NCBI RefSeq assembly: GCF_041916975.1
Contig: NZ_JAYRYK010000001.1
Coordinates: 3,720,001 to 3,784,000, forward strand
Origin: Sphingosinicella sp041916975
GTDB lineage: Bacteria; Pseudomonadota; Alphaproteobacteria; Sphingomonadales; Sphingomonadaceae
Length of the DNA: 64,000 bases
Direction of reading: 5' to 3'
Shown: piece after piece, positions 31,873-40,904 of the stretch
Layout of the letters: each line of letters starts with the position of its first letter
Position numbering within the stretch: the stretch's first letter is position 1
Made by a program: the position numbers and the translations under genes
Notes under the pieces: model-generated
What the model was told of the DNA's origin: nothing
What the model saw: only the letters and a program-made list of their open reading frames with translations
Database searches by the model: none

Positions 31873-32505
31873 TTATCCGCAAATCCGCGGCATGGATGCG
31901 ATCAGCGCACGCGTGCGCTCGAAACCGGCGACGGCCTTGTCGTCGAACGGATCGCTCTTGATCGAGGCGTAGACGCCGATCACCAGATGACCGTCCGGTC
32001 CGAAGAGCGAGATCGCGCGCGTCTTGAAGCCGGGCTTCGGATCGGCAAGCTCGGTGGCGTAGATAGCCGCGACCTGATCGAGCTGGATGTGCGAGTGCAC
32101 GCCGCGGCCTTCGTCCGCATAGACGTCGATGTAGCCGTCCTTCGCATCCTTCTGCGTGATCGGAACGAGGCTCGGGAAAGCGAAAGCGTGCTTGCTGCCG
32201 GGTGATACCACCAGCGACACGCGCGTCGTCGCGCCCCACGCATCGATCGAACTCCAGATCGTCTTCACCTGATCGGGCGTTACCGCCGTGCCGACGCTGA
32301 GCGAAGCGGGGAGACCGCTTGCGATCACGAATTCGGGGACGTTGAAGAAGCGGCTGGAAACCGCGAGCGGCACGCCGGGGCGGGTCTTTTCGTAGTAGGC
32401 CCTGATGTTGCTTGCCTGCTCCGTGGTGGCGCAGGCGGGGGCACCTGCGAGCGCGGGGGCCGTGAACGCGGCGGTCAGCAGGAAGGCAGAGATACGTGCG
32501 ATCAT
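31873..32505 (-). CDS. Exported protein, distantly ChuX/HutX-like (copy 2)
   Basis: This 210-residue protein has a signal peptide MIARISAFLLTAAFTAPALA. It is a paralogue of the product at 27475-28095, sharing the N-terminal CATTEQASNIRAYY/CATPEQAAAVRSFY match, a VIASGLP/VVSSGLP motif, an IWSSIDAWG/VWDSVAEWP match and the ending with GVYAS then SMPRICG/ALPQVCG. Conserved Cys near both ends may form a disulfide. It starts 4 nt after the MFS stop, so it is co-transcribed with an aromatic-acid carrier. A ligand-binding role is inferred, haem or an aromatic being candidates. Confidence 0.55.
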   Translation of the reverse strand: MIARISAFLLTAAFTAPALAGAPACATTEQASNIRAYYEKTRPGVPLAVSSRFFNVPEFVIASGLPASLSVGTAVTPDQVKTIWSSIDAWGATTRVSLVVSPGSKHAFAFPSLVPITQKDAKDGYIDVYADEGRGVHSHIQLDQVAAIYATELADPKPGFKTRAISLFGPDGHLVIGVYASIKSDPFDDKAVAGFERTRALIASMPRICG

Positions 32506-32509
32506 CTTT

Positions 32510-33844
32510 TCATGGTCTCCGGATTGTGCGTGACAGGTTGACGGCCAGCACGGCGGTGAGCAGTGCGGGCAGCGACACGGCGATGAAGATGCTGGAAAGC
32601 GGCCAATCCGCTGCCAGCAGAAGGCCCCCGACGGTTGGTCCGACGATCGAGCCGATCCGCCCCACGGCAAGTGCGCCGCCGAGCGCGGTGGCGCGGATCT
32701 CGGCGGGATAGAGCCCGGCGTTCGCTGCGTTCATTGCAGTCTGTCCGCCGATCGTGAACAGGCCGGCGATGAACGCCAGCGTCATCAGCAGAACGGTCTG
32801 ATTGCCGACGAAGCCGATCAGCACGAGGCTGATCCCGGCGATCGCGAAACCGACGGCGAGCGTCTGGAACGGCCCGAAGCGATCGGCGAAGCGGCCGAGC
32901 ACGATGCCGCCGATGGCGCCGCCGAGGTTCAGGAACACTGCCGAGATGATCGCGGTGTCGAGCGCGAGTCCGGATTCGCGGGCAACCGTGGGCAGCCAGC
33001 TCATCAGGAAATAGATCATCAGAAGGCTGTTGAAATAGGCGAGCCAGAGCTGCGCGGTTGTGCCCGCAAGGCCGCCCGCGAACAGTGCGCGGTAGCCGGG
33101 CGGCTTGGCCGTGCCCGGCGACGGGGCAGGGGTTTCAGGAAGTGGCGCGCGGTCCGGCCCCGCCATCCTGTCCAGCAGGCTTTCGAGACGCGGGGTGCGC
33201 CCTTCGCGGCGGAGCAGATGATGCGGGCTTTCCGAAAGCCACGGTAGCAGTGCGAGCAGCAGCACCAGCGGCGCGGCACCGCCGAGGATGAACACGCTTT
33301 CCCATCCGAAGGCGGGGATGAGGTGGCTGCTGATGTAGCCGCCGATCGCGGCGCCGAGGGGGAAGCCCGCGAACATCGTGGTGATCATCGTGGAGCGTGC
33401 GCGCGGCGGCGCGACTTCGGCAGTCAGCGCGATGATATTGGGCGTCGCGCCGCCGAGCCCAACACCCGTGAGGAAGCGCAGCAGGAGAAGCACGATCCAG
33501 TTGTCTGCAAGTACCGTCGCGAAGCTGCCGATGCCGAAGGCAACCGTACAGGCGATGATGACCGGGCGCCTGCCCCAGCGATCCGATAGCGGGCCGAGCA
33601 CGACCTGCCCAACCATGATGCCGACGAGGCCGGCCGCGAAGATCAGGCCGAAACGGTCCGGCGTGATGCCCCATTCCTGGCCGAGAACCGGGGCCACGAA
33701 GGCGACCGACTGCGTATCGAAGCCGTCGAGCATGGCGACGAGCGCGCAAAGCAGCGCCACCCGGATCTGGAACCAGCCGATCGGTGCGCGATCAAGGATC
33801 GCGTCGATCGGGGTTGCGTTTCCTGTTGCTGCCGGCGCCGCCAT
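32510..33844 (-). CDS. MFS transporter, aromatic acid:H+ symporter (AAHS) family
   Basis: This is a 444-residue, 12-helix carrier. It has the AAHS signature DGFDTQ (40-45) in helix 1, GPLSDRWGRRP in the first cytoplasmic loop and the matching GRFADRFGPFQ in the second half. Characterised members (PcaK, BenK, VanK) import protocatechuate, 4-hydroxybenzoate, benzoate or vanillate. It supports the idea that the exported esterases release an aromatic acid that is then imported. A TTTCGAAA-type element lies about 30 nt upstream of the start. Confidence 0.9.
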   Translation of the reverse strand: MAAPAATGNATPIDAILDRAPIGWFQIRVALLCALVAMLDGFDTQSVAFVAPVLGQEWGITPDRFGLIFAAGLVGIMVGQVVLGPLSDRWGRRPVIIACTVAFGIGSFATVLADNWIVLLLLRFLTGVGLGGATPNIIALTAEVAPPRARSTMITTMFAGFPLGAAIGGYISSHLIPAFGWESVFILGGAAPLVLLLALLPWLSESPHHLLRREGRTPRLESLLDRMAGPDRAPLPETPAPSPGTAKPPGYRALFAGGLAGTTAQLWLAYFNSLLMIYFLMSWLPTVARESGLALDTAIISAVFLNLGGAIGGIVLGRFADRFGPFQTLAVGFAIAGISLVLIGFVGNQTVLLMTLAFIAGLFTIGGQTAMNAANAGLYPAEIRATALGGALAVGRIGSIVGPTVGGLLLAADWPLSSIFIAVSLPALLTAVLAVNLSRTIRRP

Positions 33845-33874
33845 CCCCCACCTTTCAGATCATATTATTCGGCA

Positions 33875-33891
33875 TTTATTTCGAAAATAAA
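33875..33891. promoter_or_regulatory. TTTCGAAA-type element before the MFS gene
   Basis: TTTATTTCGAAAATAAA is at 33875-33891, with a second looser copy (TTTCGATAAAT, 33944-33954) in the same 120-nt gap. The element recurs before the HbpS/M20, tannase, and esterase/carboxypeptidase genes, always in AT-rich intergenic DNA, so it is a candidate operator for an unlinked regulator. Confidence 0.55.
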
Positions 33892-33964
33892 ACTTGAGGT
33901 CAATGCGGAATCCCAGCAATTTTCGCCCCTTTTGCGTTAAAAATTTCGATAAATGAAAGGCAGA

Positions 33965-34453
33965 CTACTGCCTATGCGCCCCATGGGCCGCCAGCGCGTC
34001 CAGACCGGCTTGCGCCACTGCCGCATCGATGTGCGAGGGCGAACCGCTGACCCCGATCGCGCCGACGATCTTGCCGTCGTGAAACACAGGCAGGCCGCCT
34101 TCGATCGGCAGCATGTTGTCGATGGCGAGGATGAGGTTGTCGCCTCTCGCAACCATCTCCTGAATCACTTTCGTCGGCTGCCGGGTGAGGGCAGATGTCA
34201 TCGCCTTGCGGCGCGCGATCTCGAAGCTGTGCGGCAATGCGCCGTCCATGCGGCGGGCGAGCACGATGCTGCCCTGCTCATCGACGACGATGATGGCAAG
34301 GCCGAGCTTGCGGGTTTCGGCTTCCTTTGCGGCGGCATTCACCAGCGTGTCGGCCATGCCGATGCTGATCGTGGTCCGTGTCTGCGGCCCTTGTGCAGCG
34401 GCAGGTGGGCTTAGTGTTAGAACAGCGAGCGCGATGATGATTGTTTTCTGCAT
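33965..34453 (-). CDS. Exported HbpS/GlcG-family (DUF336) protein
   Basis: This is a 162-residue protein with a signal peptide (MQKTIIIALAVLTLSPPAAA). The DUF336 core has GLAIIVVDEQGSIVLARRMDGA, then KAMTSALTRQPT, GGLPVFHDGKIVGAIGVSG and the final VAQAGLDAL. Streptomyces HbpS, a member, binds haem and iron outside the cell; others (GlcG) lie in glycolate or diol operons with undefined roles. The ATG at 34453 gives a clean signal peptide. It is divergent from the exported M20 hydrolase. Confidence 0.85.
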   Translation of the reverse strand: MQKTIIIALAVLTLSPPAAAQGPQTRTTISIGMADTLVNAAAKEAETRKLGLAIIVVDEQGSIVLARRMDGALPHSFEIARRKAMTSALTRQPTKVIQEMVARGDNLILAIDNMLPIEGGLPVFHDGKIVGAIGVSGSPSHIDAAVAQAGLDALAAHGAHRQ

Positions 34454-34536
34454 TGTCGATTGCTTTCCTTTCAGTCTCCGCCAAGTGAGCTTTAGTTTGC
34501 GGGCGCCTGACCGTCCTATTCGATCCGCCAATTAAA

Positions 34537-34548
34537 ATTTTCGAAAAT
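34537..34548. promoter_or_regulatory. TTTCGAAA-type palindrome between HbpS-like and M20 genes
   Basis: ATTTTCGAAAAT is a perfect 12-bp palindrome in the 167-nt divergent gap (34454-34620). This is the most symmetrical of the five related elements and would be the best probe for regulator binding. Confidence 0.6.
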
Positions 34549-34620
34549 CAAACAGATTATTGCGCTAAAATGCGTAATGATGCAGCATAATATGGAAAAT
34601 TGGACGAGAGAGGGTTTGCG

Positions 34621-35919
34621 ATGAAGTGGCGCTGCGCGTTGACTCCGGTTCTGCTCGCTTCGGCGGCGCTTCCCGCGCGGGCCGAGGTGCTGCCCGATGT
34701 CGACAGCCGGATCGAAAACGTCACGCCGCGTGTCGTCGCGTGGCGGCGGGATATCCACCAGCATCCCGAACTCGGCAACCAGGAGGTCCGCACTGCGAAG
34801 CTGGTCGCGGCGCATCTGAAGAAGCTCGGTTTCGACGAGGTGCGCACGGGCATCGCGCATACGGGCGTCGTCGGTGTGCTGAAGGGCAAGCGCCCCGGCG
34901 GCGTGCTGGCGCTGCGCGCGGACATGGACGCGCTGCCGATCCGTGAGGTCACCGGCCTGCCGTTCGCCTCGAAGGTTGTCGTCGACGTGAATGGAACGCC
35001 GACGCCGGTGATGCACGCCTGTGGACATGATGCGCATACGGCGATCCTGATGGGCGCGGCGGAAGTGCTGGCTGGGATGCGCGATCGCATTGCGGGTACG
35101 ATCCTGTTCGTGTTCCAGCCCGCGGAGGAAGGCGTTGCCGGGCAGGAAGCCGGCGCGCAGCTGATGCTGAAGGAAGGCGCATTCTCGCCGATCAAGCCGG
35201 ATGCGATTTTCGGGCTTCATGTTGAGCCGGGCCGGGTGGGCGAGATCGATGCGCGGCCGGGGCCGATGCTTTCGAGCGCGACCGGAATCTCGATCAAGCT
35301 CAAGGGCCGCCAGACGCACGCGGGGCGGCCGTGGGAAGGCACGGATCTCGTCAATCTCTCCGCGGACATCGTGAAATCGCTGAACACGATTGCCGCGCGG
35401 CAGGTGAATGTTTTCGAGTTCCCGAACGTGGTTTCCATTGGCGCGCTGCGTGCTGGGAACCGCAGCAACATCCTGTCCGGCGAAGCGACACTCGACGGTA
35501 CGATCCGCACGTTTGATCTTGCGCGTCGTGACGACCTCAAGGCACGGATTCGTAACACGGTTGCAGGTCTTGCGGCGGGATATGATGCGCAGGCAGATGT
35601 GAATTTCGAAGATGTCGCGCTCGTCACCGGAAACGACCCGGCGCTGCTCGACCTTGTTATGCCCGCGCTGAAGGCCGCGGCGCCGAAAGGCGTCAACACC
35701 GATGCGCTGATGCGCGGCGCGGCGGAGGATTTCTCGTTCTACCAGGCCGAGGTGCCGGGGCTCTATTACATCCTTGGTTCGACCCCGCCGGGCATTCCGA
35801 TCGAGAAGGCGCCGACGAACCACAGCGACAGTTTCGATATCGACGAGGCTGTGCTGCCGATCGGCGTAAAGGCGCATGTGCTGACGGCGCTCACCTTCCT
35901 CGATTCGCGGGCAGAATAG
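34621..35919 (+). CDS. Exported M20-family amidohydrolase
   Basis: This is a 432-residue metallohydrolase with a signal peptide ending near LPARA. M20 metal motifs are HACGHDAHTA (about 132-141) and FQPAEEG, with the first GIAHTGVVGVL and the dimerisation domain (GRQTHAGRPWEGTD) in place; the final HSDSFDID carries the last ligand. Relatives hydrolyse N-acyl amino acids, hippurate or indole-acyl conjugates. Export is unusual for this subfamily and fits a role in removing an amino acid from an aromatic conjugate outside the cytoplasm. GAGAGAGGG precedes the ATG. Confidence 0.87.
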   Translation: MKWRCALTPVLLASAALPARAEVLPDVDSRIENVTPRVVAWRRDIHQHPELGNQEVRTAKLVAAHLKKLGFDEVRTGIAHTGVVGVLKGKRPGGVLALRADMDALPIREVTGLPFASKVVVDVNGTPTPVMHACGHDAHTAILMGAAEVLAGMRDRIAGTILFVFQPAEEGVAGQEAGAQLMLKEGAFSPIKPDAIFGLHVEPGRVGEIDARPGPMLSSATGISIKLKGRQTHAGRPWEGTDLVNLSADIVKSLNTIAARQVNVFEFPNVVSIGALRAGNRSNILSGEATLDGTIRTFDLARRDDLKARIRNTVAGLAAGYDAQADVNFEDVALVTGNDPALLDLVMPALKAAAPKGVNTDALMRGAAEDFSFYQAEVPGLYYILGSTPPGIPIEKAPTNHSDSFDIDEAVLPIGVKAHVLTALTFLDSRAE

Positions 35920-35928
35920 CCGGGAGGT

Positions 35929-37362
35929 TCAGCCTTCGCGGCAATACGCTTCGGTGATGGCACGATGCATGGCGGTGTGGTCGACCTTCGGTTCGACATC
36001 GCCTTCGTAAAGCATCAGCGCCATCATGCCGTAGTCCTGATGCTTGGCCTGATGGCAGTGGATGAGCGTCGGGCCGGGATTGTGCGCGACGAAATCGAGT
36101 TCGGCGGTGGTGAAAGGTTTCACGTTGATCGTGTCCTTCATCAGTCCCGGGCAATGCTCCTTGTCCCAGCGCACGACCTCGAAATGGTGCCGATGCAGAT
36201 GCATCGGGTGGCCGAGATCGGTCTGGTTGTTGTAGACGATCCGATATCGTTTGCCTTTTTCAACACGGATGCGGTCGGTTTCCGGCCACGACTTTCCGTT
36301 GATCGTCCATCTGTTGTATCCGCCGGGCCCGCCCGGAACGCGCCCGATCGTAAGCTCGATCCGTTCGTCGGGTTCGGGCACGGCGCGCGTGTCCGCAAAC
36401 CGCTGGAAGCTCCATGTGCGTTTCGCCGGCGTCCAGCGCGGGTCGCCGCTCGCGCCCGCATACTCGATGATCATGCCCATGCCGCGCTCGCGTTCCCTGT
36501 CGTCGGTGGAACCGAGAATCCATTTGCCTGGATTGTTCATCTCGACGATCACGTCGGCGCGTTCGCCCGGCCCCATCATCAGCACGTCGATGTCGCAGGG
36601 TGTCGGCACGGGATAGCCGTCCATCGCGACGACGCGCATGGTATGGCCCGCAAGGCTGATCCAGTTGATTTCGGTGGCGCTTGCATTCAGCATGCGAAAC
36701 AGCACGCGCTGACCCTGCCGCACACGCACCGGCGCATCGTGTCCCATCAGGCGGCCGTTCATCGTGCCGTAGTCGAAGCCGACCTCGAGCCCATGCTCAG
36801 GATCGTTCGGGCGCAATGTCTGCCCCGGCACCCAGCGCGACCCCCAGTGGTGCATCGCGACACAGATTTCCTGATCGTAGGCGCCGGGATCATCACTTTC
36901 GACGATGACAAAGCCGAACAGCCCGCTGTAGGCGCCGAACATCAGCGCCTTATCTGCGATCATGTGCGTGTGATACCAATGCGTGCCGCCGGGCGTTGGC
37001 GCGAATTCGTAGCGGCGTGTCTGGAGGGGTGGCACGGGAGGTGTGCCTTCCTCCTCCGCACCGTCGACGTTCGATGGGATTTCGAGGCCGTGCCAATGCA
37101 CGAGTTCGGGCGCCTGCAGCAGGTTCGTTACCTCAACGCCTGCATTCCTGCCTTTTGGCAACCGGATGACAGGACCGGGCACCTGATCGTTGTAGGCGAA
37201 GGTATCGTAAACGATGCCTGGCGCGAGTTCGACCTTGTGCGGCGCGATCGTCAGGCGGACGTCGGGCGCGAGTTCCGCCAGACCGCCGATCGTGCGCGGC
37301 GCGGTGCACGACCCGAGCAGAAGCCCGACACCCATCTGCGTCACATCGCGCCGGGTCAGCAT
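35929..37362 (-). CDS. Multicopper oxidase, Tat/lipoprotein-type signal
   Basis: This is a 477-residue three-domain cupredoxin enzyme. All four copper motifs are present: HWHG, HWYHTHM, HPMHLHRHHFEV and the C-terminal HCHQAKHQDYGMM with the type 1 Cys and Met. The N-terminus TRRDVTQMG is Tat-like and LLLGSC (Cys19) resembles a lipobox, so it may be an exported lipoprotein. Substrates may be phenols or Cu/Fe ions. It lies 2 nt downstream of a thioredoxin-like gene in an operon with the tannase-family enzyme, which fits oxidation of released polyphenols. Confidence 0.9.
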   Translation of the reverse strand: MLTRRDVTQMGVGLLLGSCTAPRTIGGLAELAPDVRLTIAPHKVELAPGIVYDTFAYNDQVPGPVIRLPKGRNAGVEVTNLLQAPELVHWHGLEIPSNVDGAEEEGTPPVPPLQTRRYEFAPTPGGTHWYHTHMIADKALMFGAYSGLFGFVIVESDDPGAYDQEICVAMHHWGSRWVPGQTLRPNDPEHGLEVGFDYGTMNGRLMGHDAPVRVRQGQRVLFRMLNASATEINWISLAGHTMRVVAMDGYPVPTPCDIDVLMMGPGERADVIVEMNNPGKWILGSTDDRERERGMGMIIEYAGASGDPRWTPAKRTWSFQRFADTRAVPEPDERIELTIGRVPGGPGGYNRWTINGKSWPETDRIRVEKGKRYRIVYNNQTDLGHPMHLHRHHFEVVRWDKEHCPGLMKDTINVKPFTTAELDFVAHNPGPTLIHCHQAKHQDYGMMALMLYEGDVEPKVDHTAMHRAITEAYCREG

Positions 37363-37364
37363 CG

Positions 37365-37871
37365 TCAGGCTTCTCCGCGCGCCGGCGTACCGCGCTCGAG
37401 CGCCAGCCGGATGCCGGAGATGATGTCTTCGATATGCGGGCGGCCCCATGGCGCGCTGTTTATACCGGCGTAGAAAAGGGTCTTGTCCGGTTTCACGAGG
37501 AACAGGCCGGGTTCGCTGAACACGGGCGGTTCGCCCTCGCGGATGGCGGCGGAAAGGAACAAGCCCCATCTGCGCGCGTCCGCTTGGGCGAGACCGTGGC
37601 CCAGTCGCAATCGTTTCAGGTTCCAGTCCCGGGCCGCCGTTTCGGCCTTCTCTGCCGTGTCCATGGAAACGGCGACGGCCTCGACGCCGAGCGACGACAG
37701 CGTGTCGAGTGCGGTTTCGAGTTCGGCAAGCTGCCTGCGGCACAGCGGGCAATGAAGCCCGCGATAGAAAACGATGAGATCGAATGTTTCGGGGGTGCTG
37801 GCGGCAAGCGACCAGTGGCCGCCCGCCGTCAGCGGGAAGGCAAGAGGCGGAGCACTGCTCCGCGTCTTCAC
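37365..37871 (-). CDS. Thioredoxin-fold (AhpC/TSA-like) protein
   Basis: This 168-residue protein has FYRGLHCPLCRRQLAEL, a thioredoxin-fold active site with Cys41 and Cys44, and the peroxiredoxin-like pattern EAVAVSMDTAEKAET then LFLVKPDKTLFYAG. No signal peptide is visible. The GTG start at 37871 overlaps the tannase stop by GTGA and is preceded by AAAGGAAA. It may protect against peroxide formed by phenol or copper chemistry, or supply reductant; either is inference. Confidence 0.8.
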   Translation of the reverse strand: MKTRSSAPPLAFPLTAGGHWSLAASTPETFDLIVFYRGLHCPLCRRQLAELETALDTLSSLGVEAVAVSMDTAEKAETAARDWNLKRLRLGHGLAQADARRWGLFLSAAIREGEPPVFSEPGLFLVKPDKTLFYAGINSAPWGRPHIEDIISGIRLALERGTPARGEA

Positions 37872-39532
37872 CTGGTTTCCTTTGGCGTCACGCGCTTGAA
37901 GCTGGATGCGACGTTGGGGTCGCCCTTGCCCTTGTATTTCGCGTAGGCGGGGTAGGGGTACATCGGGCGGGTGCGCTGGGTCGGGTCGGCCGGGCCGTCG
38001 GTCAGCAGGAATTCCGTCGGCGTGACGCCTTCTTCCACCCACTTCACGAGCGCATCCTGCGTATCAAAGACATAGGGGCCGGATCCGCCGCTGCCATGGT
38101 TCGCGCCCGGCACGAGATAGAGCTGCGCAAACTTCGAGACGGTGTCCTTGCCCATGTGCGCGCGGACCTTTTCGAACCAGTCGATCGTCATGTTCGCGGT
38201 GATCATGGCATCGCCCCAGCCGTGCACGATGAGGAGCTTGCCGCCGCGCTTGTAGAACGCGCTGAGATCGATCTCGTCGGGATCGAAGATCGTGGACATG
38301 TCGTCGATCTTCGCTTTTTCCGCAACGTAATCGAACTGGGTCCAGTCGTAGTTCGGGCCCGGTGTGTCGCGCGTCACGAAATAGCGGATGCCGGTCGCCG
38401 CGCCGTTGAGCGCGAAGGGAACGCCGACCTCGTTGCTGCCGGGGATCGGCAGGATCGAGCGGGCCCAGTCATGCTCGGAGCCGATGTCTGTCGGATAGTC
38501 GAAATAGACATCTCCGCGCGCATTCACCGGCTTTGCGTAGAGCTTGCGAACGGCATCGACCTGCGCCTGATTGAGGCACTCGTTCTTCGCTTCGGACTGG
38601 CCCGGTTTGCAAAGCAGTGCGACGGGATCGTACTTGCACTTGCGAGGATCGTCGATGACGCCGTCCTTGAGGCCGTCGATCGCATCGCAGGCGTCGTTGG
38701 CACCCTTCATGAGCAGCGGGATCTTGTCGGCCTTGAGCAGCGGCGTCTTGCCGTCCGGATGCACGGCGAGCGCAATCCACGGGAAGTGCGCGGCATTCTT
38801 CGGATTGTAGTTCACGACTGGCGCCTTCACGAACACGCCGTCGAAATCCTCGGGGTATTTTTGCACCGCGAACAGACCCGCATTGCCGCCCTTCGAGAAG
38901 CCTGTGATGTACGAGTATTTCGGAGCGCTGCCGTAGAAAGCCTTGGTGATGAACTTGCCGACCTGCGCCGAGACATGGTTGGCGCGGTACGCGAAATCTA
39001 TACGGCCCTGATCGTTCTTGTACGCCCAGATCCCGTCGAACGGCGCGCGGCCATAGTGACCGCCATCGTTGGTGATCGTCGCGTAGCCATCGTAGAGGCC
39101 GGGCATGACGATATCCTCGCCGACCTTGCCGCACCATGCGTCGCAGGCGGCGAGCAGGAAGCGGCCGTTCCACGTGTCCGTGAGCGGCAGCAGCAGGTTG
39201 AACTTCACGGCCGGGGTCACGTAACCCTCGACGCGGCAGTGTACGGGGAAGGTGTCGAGCTGCGGCGTGACGTTGCCCTGCGAATGGCCGCGCTTCATGA
39301 ACATGATCTTTTCAGGCGGCGTCGCCTTGCGATCCTTTACCAAGGTCGCGGCGACGATGTTGCCGGGCGTATCGGCGGCATTTTCAATGCTGAGGCCGTT
39401 CAGCGCTTCGCAGCGCGCAGCGAAATCGTCGATAGCGGCCTGAGTTGTCGCGGGCGGCGTGGCGGCGTTGGCGGACGCCGAGACGAGGCTGCCGACGAGC
39501 GGCAGAAGTGCATGACGGACTGTGCGGATCAT
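37868..39532 (-). CDS. Tannase/feruloyl esterase family protein (exported)
   Basis: This is a 554-residue secreted member of the tannase family. The signal peptide is MIRTVRHALLPLVGSLVSAS. The nucleophile elbow GFSKGG holds Ser213, and the His lies in PGANHGSGGSG near the C-terminus. A calcium-type loop (DACDAIDGLKDGVID) is present. In fungal tannases and many feruloyl esterases the Ser and His are flanked by Cys (the CS-D-HC motif); here they read FS and HG, so that disulfide is absent. GGAGGGG precedes the ATG. The likely role is hydrolysis of gallate, ferulate or similar esters. Confidence 0.85.
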   Translation of the reverse strand: MIRTVRHALLPLVGSLVSASANAATPPATTQAAIDDFAARCEALNGLSIENAADTPGNIVAATLVKDRKATPPEKIMFMKRGHSQGNVTPQLDTFPVHCRVEGYVTPAVKFNLLLPLTDTWNGRFLLAACDAWCGKVGEDIVMPGLYDGYATITNDGGHYGRAPFDGIWAYKNDQGRIDFAYRANHVSAQVGKFITKAFYGSAPKYSYITGFSKGGNAGLFAVQKYPEDFDGVFVKAPVVNYNPKNAAHFPWIALAVHPDGKTPLLKADKIPLLMKGANDACDAIDGLKDGVIDDPRKCKYDPVALLCKPGQSEAKNECLNQAQVDAVRKLYAKPVNARGDVYFDYPTDIGSEHDWARSILPIPGSNEVGVPFALNGAATGIRYFVTRDTPGPNYDWTQFDYVAEKAKIDDMSTIFDPDEIDLSAFYKRGGKLLIVHGWGDAMITANMTIDWFEKVRAHMGKDTVSKFAQLYLVPGANHGSGGSGPYVFDTQDALVKWVEEGVTPTEFLLTDGPADPTQRTRPMYPYPAYAKYKGKGDPNVASSFKRVTPKETR

Positions 39533-39572
39533 TGGACTCGAAACCCCTCCTGTTGCTCTCTTGTGCAATAGG

Positions 39573-39590
39573 ATAATTTCGAAAATAAAT
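39573..39590. promoter_or_regulatory. TTTCGAAA-type element upstream of the tannase gene
   Basis: ATAATTTCGAAAATAAAT is at 39573-39590, about 40 nt before the tannase start on the minus strand. A related TTTATTTCGATA is at 39624-39635. The 176-nt gap has no other feature that I can see. Confidence 0.55.
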
Positions 39591-39708
39591 TCGTCCAGAT
39601 AGATTCTAACCGGAAAGTATCGATTTATTTCGATATTTATATCCGATTCCCGTCCGGTATCCTTCCGCGCCGAGGCTCTCGACCCCGAGGACGGAGATGC
39701 CCACCCGT

Positions 39709-40875
39709 CTATTCGTCGACTGGTGCAGTGCCGTATTTCTCATCCATGCGCACGCGCTCTTCGTGCAGGCGCCGGTGCTGATCGTAGGTGAGGCCTGCGC
39801 CGAGCTGATACTGGAAGCGATCGTTCCAGGCTTTGTGCTGGGCTTCGGGCAGGGCGCGGATGCGCAGGCGGAGCTGGTAGCGCCCTTCGTCCGTCATGCG
39901 CATGTAGGTCGGGGCGTCAGGCACGGGAATTCCGGTCGGGTTGTTGAACTCCGCGGGCTTCGGCGCAGGAGCAGGCATCTTCGCGGTGCGTGAGTAGGCG
40001 AAGTGGACGCCGTGGCCGATGGCGGCCGGGATCACGCTGCCGTGATCGAGACCCTCCACTTCGATGAACTTCGCTTCGATGCCGGGCAGGCCCGCGAGCC
40101 AGCCTGCAAATTCGCGAGCGTTGTCCACCTGCGTGCGCTGCTGGAGATCGCGTGGGGATTCGGGCGGGAAATCGGGGTCAGGATCCTGCTCGTACTCGCC
40201 AACGGTGATGAGCACGCGCGCCGAAAGACCCTGCGTTTCCATCTTGGGGCCAAGCCGCCCACGGAAGTTGCCGCGCTTCACCATGCCGTCTTCGAACCAG
40301 ATCGAGGGGCTCGCCGCGACATAGGTGTCGAACGTGTCCGGGCGATTGATGAGCGTGTAGAGCGTGAACAGGCCGCCGAGCGAATGGCCGAACAGCATTT
40401 CGCGCTTGCCGTCGATTTTCCAGCGCTTGCCGATCGCGGGCTTCAGCTTGTCGTGGACGAATGTGAGGAAGCCTTCTGCACCACCGGTGCCGGGGGTTTT
40501 GTTGGGCTGGGAGCCGAACGCGGGCGTGTAATCGATGGCGCGTTCCTTGCGCGGATCGGCCCCTGCCGGGTAGCCGATACCGACGATGACGCTTTGTTCG
40601 CCCACATCCTGCCGCCGCGCCATCAGCCGCACCGATTCGGTCATCGCGCCGAACATGATGTGCGGATCGAGGACATAGACCACCGGATAACCTGCGGCGG
40701 GCGCGGGGCCCGTCGGCGCCGCGACGACGATTTCGTACGGTCTGCCGTTCGCGGCGCTGAGCGAGAAGGTCTCGATTGCTTCATGCGCCATGCGTGCCGG
40801 CGTTTCGGCGTGCGCGGGCGATACGACGACAATCGCGGCGGCAACGAGACAGAGCGCACGGTACATGCTGGTCAT
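39709..40875 (-). CDS. Exported IroE/Fes-like esterase with C-terminal accessory domain
   Basis: This is a 388-residue exported hydrolase. The signal peptide ends near SPAHA. The core has YVLDPHIMFG, GHSLGG (nucleophile Ser), SPSIWFEDG and GLDHGSVIP. The linker MPAPAPKPAEF leads to a C-terminal module PVPDAPTYMRMTDEGRYQLR that closely matches the one in the 30676 esterase, ending GTAPVDE versus GTAPVD. These two are the closest pair among the five paralogues. Start at 40875 has AGAGGA close upstream; a second ATG at 40866 is possible. It is followed on the minus strand by the tannase operon after 176 nt. Confidence 0.83.
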   Translation of the reverse strand: MTSMYRALCLVAAAIVVVSPAHAETPARMAHEAIETFSLSAANGRPYEIVVAAPTGPAPAAGYPVVYVLDPHIMFGAMTESVRLMARRQDVGEQSVIVGIGYPAGADPRKERAIDYTPAFGSQPNKTPGTGGAEGFLTFVHDKLKPAIGKRWKIDGKREMLFGHSLGGLFTLYTLINRPDTFDTYVAASPSIWFEDGMVKRGNFRGRLGPKMETQGLSARVLITVGEYEQDPDPDFPPESPRDLQQRTQVDNAREFAGWLAGLPGIEAKFIEVEGLDHGSVIPAAIGHGVHFAYSRTAKMPAPAPKPAEFNNPTGIPVPDAPTYMRMTDEGRYQLRLRIRALPEAQHKAWNDRFQYQLGAGLTYDQHRRLHEERVRMDEKYGTAPVDE

Positions 40876-40904
40876 GATCCTCTTTGCAAACGATCGGGTG
40901 CGTA

